A DNA stretch of 5,903 nt, taken from the NCBI GenBank assembly GCA_910585935.1, contig CAJUHN010000248.1, positions 1-5,903 on the forward strand, given 5' to 3'. The position numbers were made by a program, and so were the translations under genes. Below the pieces are notes generated by a model. It was not told the DNA's origin and ran no database searches. It saw only the letters and a list, made by a program, of their open reading frames with translations. Each line of letters begins with the position of its first letter. Within the stretch, counting starts at the first letter, position 1. This DNA comes from an uncultured Lachnospiraceae bacterium. GTDB taxonomy: Bacteria; Bacillota; Clostridia; Lachnospirales; Lachnospiraceae. Of this stretch, positions 1 through 5,410 are shown piece by piece.

Positions 1-17
1 GTGCTATAGTAAGAAAG

Positions 18-57
18 AAAAAAGGTTCGCGTAATATTCTATTACTAGAACTTTTTT
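18..57. terminator. Bidirectional terminator-like hairpin upstream of the two-component operon
   Basis: Positions 18-28 (six A then GGTTC) pair with 48-57 (GAAC then six T), and inside this GTAAT (31-35) pairs with ATTAC (41-45) around the loop ATTCT. Because the arms end in an A-run and a T-run, the hairpin could terminate transcription on either strand. It probably closes a gene lying to the left of the window. The GC content of the stem is low, so strength is uncertain. From here to the promoter at 182 I see no gene. Confidence 0.55.
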
Positions 58-155
58 ATTTTCCTAACTATATTCTATAATCCCTCTCACCCCGTCGACT
101 ATCTTATATCAATCTTTTTCATTCCACTATACCCCAAACTTGAATCTCCACTCAT

Positions 156-200
156 TTTGTAAGAATCATGTAAGAATTACATTGACAGATTTGTAAGAAG
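156..200 (+). promoter_or_regulatory. Three TGTAAGAA direct repeats, probable response-regulator operator
   Basis: Three 11-base repeats are visible: TTTGTAAGAAT (156-166), CATGTAAGAAT (167-177) and TTTGTAAGAAG (190-200). The first two abut, giving an 11-base period, and the third is offset by 23 bases, about two helical turns. OmpR/PhoB-family regulators bind as head-to-tail dimers to direct repeats one turn apart, so this is the expected form of a binding site for the regulator encoded just downstream. Two copies lie upstream of the -35 box and the third fills the spacer between -35 and -10. Autoregulation is inferred; its sign cannot be read from the sequence. Confidence 0.7.
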
Positions 201-210
201 AGCCTATTAT
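182..210 (+). promoter_or_regulatory. SigA-type promoter of the two-component operon
   Basis: TTGACA (182-187), an exact -35 consensus, is followed after exactly 17 bases by TATTAT (205-210), one base from the -10 consensus. A second TATAAT at 213-218 is too far from the -35 box (25 bases) to pair with it. The expected transcript would start near 217-220 and have a leader of only about 20 bases before the ATG at 241. Confidence 0.75.
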
Positions 211-240
211 ACTATAATCAAGCTTTAAGGAGGAGTTCTC

Positions 241-939
241 ATGGAAGAATGTATATTAGTAGTAGATGATGATAAAGAAATCGTAAAAGCGATTGCTATT
301 TTATTAGAAAAGGAGGGCTATCAAGTATTAAAAGCTTACGATGGACTTCATGCATTGGAATATGTAATGGAAAAATCCATTCAGCTCATTTTAATTGATG
401 TGATGATGCCGAAGTTAGATGGTCTATCTACTATTATGAAAATTCGTGAAAAAAAGAATTTACCAATTATTATTCTGAGCGCAAAAACAGAAGAAACAGA
501 TAAAGTATTAGGTCTATCGATGGGTGCTGATGACTATATCACTAAGCCTTACAATCCTCAGGAATTAATCGCTCGTGTACGCAGTCATTTAAGACGATAC
601 ACTTCTTTAGGTGATATCCATACAACGAATACATCTGATAGCATTATAAATGGAAGACTTTCCTATCATATAAAGCAACATGTTTTATATGTAGATGGAG
701 AAGCCATAAAATTGACTGCGACAGAAACTAAGATTATAGATTTATTTATGCGAAATGTAGGACGCATTTTTCCGACAGAAGAAATTTATCAACGTGTCTG
801 GGAAGAAAAAGCATTTTCTTGTGAAAATACGGTCATGGTACATATCCGCCGTATTCGAGAAAAAATAGAACTCAATCCGAAAGAGCCAGAATATTTAAAG
901 GTGGTGTGGGGAATTGGATATAAAATGGAAAAAAAGTAA
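241..939 (+). CDS. OmpR/VanR-family DNA-binding response regulator
   Basis: Cytoplasmic transcription factor of a two-component system, 232 residues, a full-length size for the OmpR family. The receiver domain (about 4-118) shows the acidic pair D9-D10, the phosphoacceptor D53 in LILIDVMMPKLDG, S80 at the switch Thr/Ser position and the conserved K102 in DDYITKPYNPQEL. A linker leads to a C-terminal winged helix (about 136-230) with the typical LTATETKIIDLF start, the recognition-helix segment ENTVMVHIRRIREKIE and the closing VVWGIGYKME. The ATG is preceded by AAGGAGGAG (227-235) at good spacing. It overlaps the kinase gene by 26 bases, so it is the cognate partner. Its own promoter carries three direct repeats it probably binds. 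The sequence resembles VanR-like regulators of Clostridia, but no resistance genes are present, so a vancomycin role should not be assumed. Confidence 0.95.
   Translation: MEECILVVDDDKEIVKAIAILLEKEGYQVLKAYDGLHALEYVMEKSIQLILIDVMMPKLDGLSTIMKIREKKNLPIIILSAKTEETDKVLGLSMGADDYITKPYNPQELIARVRSHLRRYTSLGDIHTTNTSDSIINGRLSYHIKQHVLYVDGEAIKLTATETKIIDLFMRNVGRIFPTEEIYQRVWEEKAFSCENTVMVHIRRIREKIELNPKEPEYLKVVWGIGYKMEKK
898..907 (+). promoter_or_regulatory. Ribosome binding site deciding a TTG start for the kinase
   Basis: AAAGGTGGTG (898-907), inside the regulator's coding sequence, differs at one base from the ideal AAAGGAGGTG complement of 16S rRNA. It ends six bases before a TTG at 914-916. The next in-frame ATG is codon 73 and would remove the first membrane helix, so TTG is the likely start. 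Confidence 0.7.
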
Positions 940-3121
940 AACTTTTCTAAGTTATTTCTCCTTTCTCTTAGGTATTACACTATTATTCCATAGTGTTTTT
1001 GCCATTTTAGGGAGAACAAATGGAGGAATTTATTTAAAGCAAGAACTACAAGATGTATTAGAAAACGATTATCAAAATACAGAAGAATTTAAAATATTTA
1101 TCTCGGATAGGCTAAAAAACTTTTTAACCATGGCAATTATTAGTACTGTTTTTAAAGAAGATGAATATGAAAATTACTATAATGGTATATATGGTGACAA
1201 TATACATTTTCATCGTAATTACGTTATTGATGACGAATCAGAATACGGTCCAAAAACAGCAAGCAAATTTCATCAAATCATACAAGATGATAAAAATTTA
1301 TTATATAGCATTTATTATGATAATAGAATATTATATTCTAATGCTTATGGCTATTCTCTGGATGGACCTACAAAACTTCTTCCTTCTGGTTATAACTTTT
1401 TATTATATTTTGATGGAAATAAAGCAATTATTACGAAAGATAACAAAGAGGAAATTTGGTATATTCCACGATATTATGATGATGCTACAGGCAAAAATAC
1501 AGAAAAAGTGCAAATCTGTATGGCGGTTTCAGAAGTTCCCTCTCCATATTTCGTAAAAAACTATTTTAATTTATTTTATACTGATACAAATAACAGCTTT
1601 CTTTATCATCTTTACCAAAATGCAAAAGAAACACAAAAAGAGATACAAAAATTATACCTCTCCTATCTCATTATTAGCATAGTTGGGATTCTCTTTCTCG
1701 TTTTATCCGGAATATTGAGAAGATATAAAAAAATAGGAGATACTTGGTTTGCTCATCTCTGTCATAAGTTTTTGTTAGAATTTAAAATTTTGATTTTTCT
1801 ATTTTTAATAGGATATACTACCTATCAGATATTTTGTCAAAACACTGACATTTATTGGATTTTAAAATATGAAAATATTTATGATTATTCTTCTTACTTA
1901 GGTAGAGAAATTTGGGCGGGTATTTTTCAAGTTGAAAAATGCATTTTAACACTTTTTTGGTTTTCTTATTTTATTTGGAATGAACGTAGATACTATAAAC
2001 CACTTTGGCAGCAAAGTATTATTTATCATTCTTTAAAAAATTCATCTCAAAGTTTTCCGTTCATCCAAAAAGTATCACGACAATACAAAATTATATTTTG
2101 GTCAGAGTTTTTTCTTGCTGTCTGTGTTGCTACTATTTTTCTTATTTTTGGTATAAAAACATATTCTTCTATATTTTTATACCTCGGTGTTGGAATTTTA
2201 TTCATGCTTTTAGGTTTCATTATCATCATTCGTTATATCTTCACAAGACATCAGATGATATTATTAAATGATGTAAATTCCCTTATGAATCAAATTTCTG
2301 CCATTCATAGTGGAAATTTGACAACTCCTCTTTCCGAGCCAGAAAATATAGAATTTTCAGAAGCAGTACAGGACTTAAATGATATTCAATATGGTATGGA
2401 AATCGCTCTCAAAGAACAGATGCAAAGTGAACAGTTAAAAGTTGAGCTTGTTTCTAATGTATCTCATGACATCAAAACTCCACTGACTTCTATCATCAGT
2501 TATGTAGACCTTTTAAAGCAAGAAGATCTGCCGGAGAACTTAAAAGATTATGTAAAAATATTAGATGATAAAGCACAGCGACTAAATGAAATGGTACAAG
2601 ATGTATTTGACATCAGTAAAGCCGCATCTGGACAATTAAGTGTTCACTTAGAACAATTAGATTTTGGTAAATTATTAGAACAGACATTAGCAGAGATGCA
2701 GGAAACAATCTCTTTAAGCTCTTTTTCCATAAAGACAGATATTCCTCCTGTTCCCATTTATATTTTAGCAGATGGACAGCGTTTATACCGCGTTTTTCAG
2801 AATTTAATTCAAAATGCACTGCAATATTCCCTAGAAGGTTCTAGAATATATATCAGCTTAAAATCAGACGGAACTTTTGCAACTGTTAGTATCAAAAATA
2901 CTTCTAAATCAGAAATTGATGAAAATATCAATTATATAGAACGCTTTGTTCGAGGCGATAACAGCCGCAGTGATGGAGGCAGCGGTTTAGGTCTATCAAT
3001 CGCCCAAAGTTTTACACAAGCCTGCAATGGAAAATTTTCTGTGGAAACCATCGCTGACCTCTTTGTAGTCACAGTAAAATTTCCACAGATAAGAAGTGCT
3101 TCACAAGCTATAGAAGCATAA
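914..3121 (+). CDS. Multi-pass membrane sensor histidine kinase (VanS/BaeS-like catalytic core)
   Basis: Membrane kinase of 735 residues, the partner of the regulator just upstream, with translation probably coupled through the 26-base overlap. Membrane helices are visible near 11-33, 249-268, 288-307, 333-355, 393-413 and 418-442. Basic cytoplasmic loops (RRYKK, NERRYYK) fit this topology, and residues 34-247 form an external sensor domain I do not recognise. A HAMP-like linker (about 443-500) leads to the dimerisation/phosphotransfer domain with SNVSHDIKTPLTS, phosphoacceptor H518. The ATPase domain (about 615-722) has the N-box FQNLIQNALQYS (N630, N634), an F-box-like ERFVRGDNS and the G2 box DGGSGLGLSIA (687-697). 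The classical G1 box DxGxG is replaced by SIKNTS (659-664), which I recall in related clostridial kinases, so activity is still expected. At 735 residues it is much longer than VanS-type kinases (about 350-450). The signal sensed is unknown. Confidence 0.93.
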   Translation: MDIKWKKSKTFLSYFSFLLGITLLFHSVFAILGRTNGGIYLKQELQDVLENDYQNTEEFKIFISDRLKNFLTMAIISTVFKEDEYENYYNGIYGDNIHFHRNYVIDDESEYGPKTASKFHQIIQDDKNLLYSIYYDNRILYSNAYGYSLDGPTKLLPSGYNFLLYFDGNKAIITKDNKEEIWYIPRYYDDATGKNTEKVQICMAVSEVPSPYFVKNYFNLFYTDTNNSFLYHLYQNAKETQKEIQKLYLSYLIISIVGILFLVLSGILRRYKKIGDTWFAHLCHKFLLEFKILIFLFLIGYTTYQIFCQNTDIYWILKYENIYDYSSYLGREIWAGIFQVEKCILTLFWFSYFIWNERRYYKPLWQQSIIYHSLKNSSQSFPFIQKVSRQYKIIFWSEFFLAVCVATIFLIFGIKTYSSIFLYLGVGILFMLLGFIIIIRYIFTRHQMILLNDVNSLMNQISAIHSGNLTTPLSEPENIEFSEAVQDLNDIQYGMEIALKEQMQSEQLKVELVSNVSHDIKTPLTSIISYVDLLKQEDLPENLKDYVKILDDKAQRLNEMVQDVFDISKAASGQLSVHLEQLDFGKLLEQTLAEMQETISLSSFSIKTDIPPVPIYILADGQRLYRVFQNLIQNALQYSLEGSRIYISLKSDGTFATVSIKNTSKSEIDENINYIERFVRGDNSRSDGGSGLGLSIAQSFTQACNGKFSVETIADLFVVTVKFPQIRSASQAIEA

Positions 3122-3232
3122 TATTTCAGCGAATAATTCCTTTCATTGATATAGCAATATAATGCACAAATGTTGGATAGTTCGTAGGGCAACAAACAAA
3201 TACAAGTAAACCAAAAGTCTTTCTCAATCCTT

Positions 3233-3267
3233 AAAAGGCTATAACAATAACAGTTATAGTCTTTTTT
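3233..3267 (+). terminator. Rho-independent terminator of the two-component operon
   Basis: AAAAGGCTATAAC (3233-3245) pairs with GTTATAGTCTTTT (3253-3265) around a seven-base loop, with one G-T pair in the stem, and T continues to 3267. It lies 112 bases after the kinase stop. The A-run on the left side means it could also stop leftward transcripts. The intervening 3122-3232 holds no gene I can support. Confidence 0.8.
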
Positions 3268-3293
3268 ATGCTCAGACCCATGCAGATGAAATA

Positions 3294-3349
3294 TGCCGCT
3301 AATGCGGCACACAGGTCACGCGGCGAGTAAGGAAAGTCTTCCCTACTCG
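3294..3349. other. Pair of adjacent GC-rich hairpins in the intergenic region
   Basis: TGCCGC (3294-3299) and GCGGCA (3304-3309) form a perfect six-pair stem with a TAAT loop. Fourteen bases later CGAGTA (3324-3329) pairs with TACTCG (3344-3349), and inside it GGAA (3331-3334) pairs with TTCC (3339-3342) around AGTC, with one A/C mismatch. No T-run follows, so these are not simple terminators. They stand out against the AT-rich surroundings. They could be remnants of a mobile element or part of a structured RNA; I cannot name one. Confidence 0.5.
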
Positions 3350-3595
3350 ATTGTAGTAATTATTATATAAAAAAACATGTGTGGAACTGACCAGCACCAC
3401 CAAAAGACAAAAACTGACCAAACATAACCGCTCCATAAGGAAAAAATTAGACAAAGCAAAGGAACAGGCAAAATAGCCAAAAATTACCAAGAAAATTGCA
3501 AAAAATAAGACAAAACGGTGTTTCAGTAAAATTTAATGGAACTTTGTATATGGTTATGATAAAATAATGTCATTGAAACTTCAATATAGTCAAAT
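3350..3595. other. Non-coding stretch with a T-depleted, A-rich tract
   Basis: I find no supportable gene here. In 3381-3520 the plus strand has about 73 A but only about 15 T in 140 bases, a strong asymmetry, and little secondary structure. Further right, ATTGAA-AC-TTCAAT (3572-3585) is a small inverted repeat and TATGAT (3555-3560) resembles a -10 box without a matching -35. A promoter for the acetyltransferase gene should lie in this area, but I cannot fix it. Confidence 0.45.
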
Positions 3596-3628
3596 CGGAT
3601 ATTCGCAATCCGCTTCGCTACTTGCTCA

Positions 3629-3751
3629 TAACCTCATAGCTGCTATCGCAGCTTTTCCGTGGGAGTCTGCACTCCCACGGAAACAAGGAAGTCCCAACCC
3701 ACCGCTTTCGCCTTGGCGGCTTAGAAGCGGGGGACTTCCTTGATGAGGTTA
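3629..3751. other. Perfect four-way-junction element (candidate structured RNA or transposon-end DNA)
   Basis: Four helices tile the sequence without a gap. The closing stem pairs TAACCTCAT (3629-3637) with ATGAGGTTA (3743-3751), 9 pairs. Arm 1 pairs AGCTGC (3638-3643) with GCAGCT (3648-3653), loop TATC. Arm 2 pairs TTTCCGTGGGAGT (3654-3666) with ACTCCCACGGAAA (3671-3683), 13 pairs, loop CTGC. Arm 3 pairs CAAGGAAGTCCC (3684-3695) with GGGACTTCCTTG (3731-3742), 12 pairs, then an inner CCGCTT/AAGCGG stem and a small CGC/GCG tip. Every helix is perfect and no base is unpaired at the junction. Arm 3 resembles the hairpin at the end of the IscB-type element at 5547-5570. It could be an orphan end or guide RNA of an IS200/IS605-like element, a palindromic MITE, or a leader RNA of the following gene. 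The pairing is plain in the sequence; the identity is open. A further CGGAT/ATCCG hairpin lies at 3596-3612. Confidence 0.8.
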
Positions 3752-3780
3752 AAATTGGAAGGAATGATTTTATTTTAACC
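3747..3780 (+). promoter_or_regulatory. Alternative hairpin competing with the four-way-junction closing stem
   Basis: GGTTAAAAT (3747-3755) pairs perfectly over 9 bases with ATTTTAACC (3772-3780), with a 16-base loop. The first five bases of its left arm are also the last five of the junction's closing stem, so the two pairings exclude each other. It ends 13 bases before the acetyltransferase ribosome binding site (3794-3800). This is the layout of a leader switch, but there is no T-run after it and the ribosome binding site itself is not paired, so regulation is only a hypothesis. Confidence 0.45.
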
Positions 3781-3808
3781 ATTACAAATAAAACGGAGGA
3801 TTTTTCAT

Positions 3809-4336
3809 ATGTTATTACAATTTAATAATTTAACAATTAGAAATGCAACTGTTGAAGACGCAGATTTATTATCATCATGGTGGAATGATGGAAAAATTAT
3901 GGCACATGCAGGTTTTCCAAATGGAACTGGTGAAACAGCAGGTGAAATTGCTGAAAATCTCAAAAAGGACACGGATGAAAACAGACGTTTGATTATCGAA
4001 CTTGATAAAAGACCTATTGGTGAAATGAATTATAGTAGAAAAAGTGAAGATACTGTCGAAATCGGAATTAAGATTTGTGATTTTTTAGAGCATAATAAGG
4101 GGTATGGAAAAATACTTTTAAGTATGCTTATCTTTTCATTGTTTAAAGACATGGGATACAAAAAAATAATTCTTGATACAAATGCAAATAACAAAAGAGC
4201 TCAACATGTTTATGAAGAACTTGGTTTTACGAAATTACGAGTTAGAGAAAATTCATGGAAAAATCAGCTTGGTGAGTTGCAGTCAGTCATTGACTATGAA
4301 ATGTATCAGGAGGATTTTGTGAATTTTGCAAAATAA
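3809..4336 (+). CDS. GNAT-family N-acetyltransferase
   Basis: Soluble protein of 175 residues, the usual length for a single GNAT domain, expected to transfer an acetyl group from acetyl-CoA to an amine; the substrate cannot be read. The start LTIRNATVEDADLLSSWWND is typical of RimJ/RimL-like members. The acetyl-CoA loop lies in EHNKGYGKILLSMLI (94-108, G98 and G100), and the C-terminal motif NANNKRAQHVYEELGF (125-140) includes Y135 and G139. The start at ATG 3809 is supported by CGGAGGA (3794-3800) at 8 bases. It stands alone, behind a highly structured leader, and faces the convergent regulator gene at 4685. Aminoglycoside acetyltransferases share this fold, but I see no specific reason to call resistance. 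No clear terminator follows it; an AT-rich stretch runs to 4471. Confidence 0.88.
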   Translation: MLLQFNNLTIRNATVEDADLLSSWWNDGKIMAHAGFPNGTGETAGEIAENLKKDTDENRRLIIELDKRPIGEMNYSRKSEDTVEIGIKICDFLEHNKGYGKILLSMLIFSLFKDMGYKKIILDTNANNKRAQHVYEELGFTKLRVRENSWKNQLGELQSVIDYEMYQEDFVNFAK

Positions 4337-4471
4337 AAGTATTGTAAATTAATAACTTTTTCTATTTTATATACCTTTTCCAATATACTATAATATTAAT
4401 TAAAATTACTATATATAATCCCCCTATTACAAATTCAAAAATTTCACATTCATAGAAAAAACAACAAACTA

Positions 4472-4620
4472 ACTAAGACAAAAAGCAATTCCAAAAGAAG
4501 CCCCTTGGAAGACGTCGGCACTTAATAAGCTGTTCCGCATGAAGCGGAACGGCGAATTTAGTACCGTTACGTCTGGAACGGAGCGAAAGCGCGGCTTCGT
4601 GGAATGCTTTTTGTCTTAGT
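4472..4620. other. Large palindromic element between convergent genes (MITE-like or structured RNA)
   Basis: ACTAAGACAAAAAGCA (4472-4487) pairs with TGCTTTTTGTCTTAGT (4605-4620) over 16 bases without mismatch. After one bulged A, TTCCA pairs with TGGAA, and after a small internal loop GAAGCC (4497-4502) pairs with GGCTTC (4593-4598), so the outer stem has about 27 pairs. Inside are two arms. One runs from AGACGT/ACGTCT (4510-4515 with 4569-4574) through CGG/CCG and ACT/AGT to a GTTCCGC/GCGGAAC hairpin (4532-4550). The other ends in a GC-GAAA-GC tetraloop (4583-4590). No gene lies in 4337-4684. No clear target duplication flanks it. It could end both convergent transcripts, but the T-run is inside the stem, so it is not a standard terminator. 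I do not recognise it as a known RNA family. Confidence 0.75.
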
Positions 4621-4684
4621 GAAACCTTTAGCAAAAATGTACTCTAAACAATTATAACAAAACTTTTTTGAACTTCCAAAATAA

Positions 4685-4996
4685 TTATCTTCTATATGGC
4701 TGTTTTAAAATAACCTTTATTGTATACTTTAACCACTCTATCTGTTCTTCTGATAAACCATCTAATTTTAATATTGGAGATTTATCTAATCCCACAAGAT
4801 AATCTAAACTTGTATCCAATATTCTTACTAATTCTACAGCTTTATCTAAAGGAGGGGATAAAGTATTACTTTCATAGCGATAAATTGTACTTTTTGTTAC
4901 TCCAATTTTCCTTCCTAATTCCGTTTGTGAAAGCTTCTTCTTCTTTCTTAATTTTTTTAGACGTAATCCAAAATCATATTGCTCTATTTCATCCAT
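4685..4996 (-). CDS. XRE-family helix-turn-helix transcriptional regulator
   Basis: Small cytoplasmic DNA-binding protein of 103 residues. An HTH_3/Cro-CI domain covers about 10-67: the lead-in LRLKKLRKKKKLSQ, helices 2-3 in LSQTELGRKIGVTKSTIYRYE (22-42) and the closing LVRILDTSLDYLVGL are all canonical. The tail (about 76-103, LSEEQIEWLKYTIKVIL) is a probable oligomerisation helix, common in small repressors of this type. The ATG at 4996 has GGAGG about 15 bases upstream, which is long; an ATG a few bases nearer meets a stop after four codons, so 4996 is kept. It has its own promoter and no co-transcribed partner downstream. Such proteins often control mobile elements or stress genes; the target here is unknown. 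Confidence 0.88.
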   Translation of the reverse strand: MDEIEQYDFGLRLKKLRKKKKLSQTELGRKIGVTKSTIYRYESNTLSPPLDKAVELVRILDTSLDYLVGLDKSPILKLDGLSEEQIEWLKYTIKVILKQPYRR

Positions 4997-5070
4997 GCGT
5001 CATTCTTCTTTCCTCCAAATTTATCCGTTTCTTTTGTAATACTCGGATTTATTTATTATATTACCTTACT

Positions 5071-5100
5071 ATAATATACCTTTTACGCCTATTTTATCAA
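5071..5100 (-). promoter_or_regulatory. Probable promoter of the XRE regulator gene
   Basis: Read on the minus strand, TTGATA (5100-5095) is followed 16 bases later by TATATT (5078-5073), or 18 bases later by TATTAT (5076-5071). This gives a leader of about 70 bases before the ATG at 4996. The surroundings are very AT-rich, which lowers the weight of any match. Confidence 0.5.
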
Positions 5101-5176
5101 TATTTATATACATATTAGCGCTTATTTAAAATTATCTCATTCTATATTTTTATTATAATCAATAAAAACTAAAAAG

Positions 5177-5205
5177 AAAAAAGGCTACTGCAAAAGCAGT
5201 AAGCC
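5177..5205 (-). terminator. Rho-independent terminator after the antitoxin gene
   Basis: On the minus strand GGCTTACTGC pairs with GCAGTAGCC around a TTTT loop (nine pairs with one bulged T), followed by six T (the A-run 5182-5177). It begins eight bases after the antitoxin stop codon at 5213-5215. It separates the toxin-antitoxin transcript from the XRE gene. Confidence 0.85.
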
Positions 5206-5212
5206 CCCTTTA

Positions 5213-5398
5213 TTAATCCCAGTTAATAGCTTCATGCGGTATTGTCGGACTTTTGTCAGCTTTTGCCTCTGCTATTGCCTGTAATTCATCTTCTGTTGGT
5301 TCATCTTCTGGAACAAATCGAACAAGAACCTTATATATTGTTTCAATATCTTTTTCCGGTATTAAATCTATAAGGTATTTTATTGTTTCTCTACTCAT
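5213..5398 (-). CDS. Small acidic antitoxin-like protein, partner of the RelE remnant
   Basis: Protein of 61 residues. The first half (about 1-30, ETIKYLIDLIPEKDIETIYK) looks helical and the second half is acidic and probably disordered (PEDEPTEDELQAIAEAK), ending in HEAINWD. This resembles, from memory, antitoxins encoded directly downstream of RelE/ParE-type toxins in Clostridia, in which the acidic tail wraps the toxin. I see no recognisable DNA-binding motif, though the N-terminal half could dimerise. It starts 12 bases after the stop of the toxin remnant, with an AGGGAGG ribosome binding site overlapping that stop, so toxin-first order and tight coupling are clear. It now lies downstream of an IscB-type element, and I see no separate promoter. 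The role is inferred mainly from position. Confidence 0.68.
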   Translation of the reverse strand: MSRETIKYLIDLIPEKDIETIYKVLVRFVPEDEPTEDELQAIAEAKADKSPTIPHEAINWD

Positions 5399-5410
5399 CT
5401 TACAACCTCC

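Noticed and set aside
1161..1556. Plus-strand frame of 131 codons inside the kinase gene
   Set aside because: Out-of-frame shadow, rich in Ile, Met and Tyr from AT-rich codons, with the kinase frame open throughout.
2932..3312. Minus-strand frame of 126 codons over the kinase 3' end
   Set aside because: It lies opposite the conserved ATPase G2 region of the kinase and crosses the operon terminator, so it is a shadow of real coding sequence.
3268..3330. Short plus-strand frame of 20 codons starting at ATG 3268
   Set aside because: It begins right inside the terminator's T-run, has no ribosome binding site, and reads through a hairpin; chance is the better explanation.
3299..3490. Minus-strand open frame of 63 codons, hydrophobic
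   Set aside because: It would start at TTG without a ribosome binding site, it covers the hairpins at 3294-3349, and its hydrophobic content is the direct result of the T-poor plus strand. I could not tie it to a family.
3541..3602. Promoter for the acetyltransferase gene
   Set aside because: TATGAT at 3555 has no -35 partner, and TTGAAA at 3573 has only a weak GATATT at 19-base spacing; neither is good enough to annotate.
3629..3751. Known riboswitch class (T-box, SAM, lysine, TPP and others)
   Set aside because: No conserved class motif such as a T-box sequence is visible, and gapless perfect helices are unlike ligand-binding junctions.
3122..3808. CRISPR array
   Set aside because: The repeats are inverted, not direct, and show no regular spacing.
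4472..4620. Group II intron end or ribozyme
   Set aside because: There is a GNRA loop, but no 34-base domain V pattern with its AGC triad and no GUGYG-type 5' end; the perfect terminal stem is not intron-like.
4720..5118. Plus-strand frame of 132 codons opposite the XRE regulator
   Set aside because: The minus-strand HTH motif is clear. This frame is a low-complexity Leu/Ile/Tyr shadow with no ribosome binding site.
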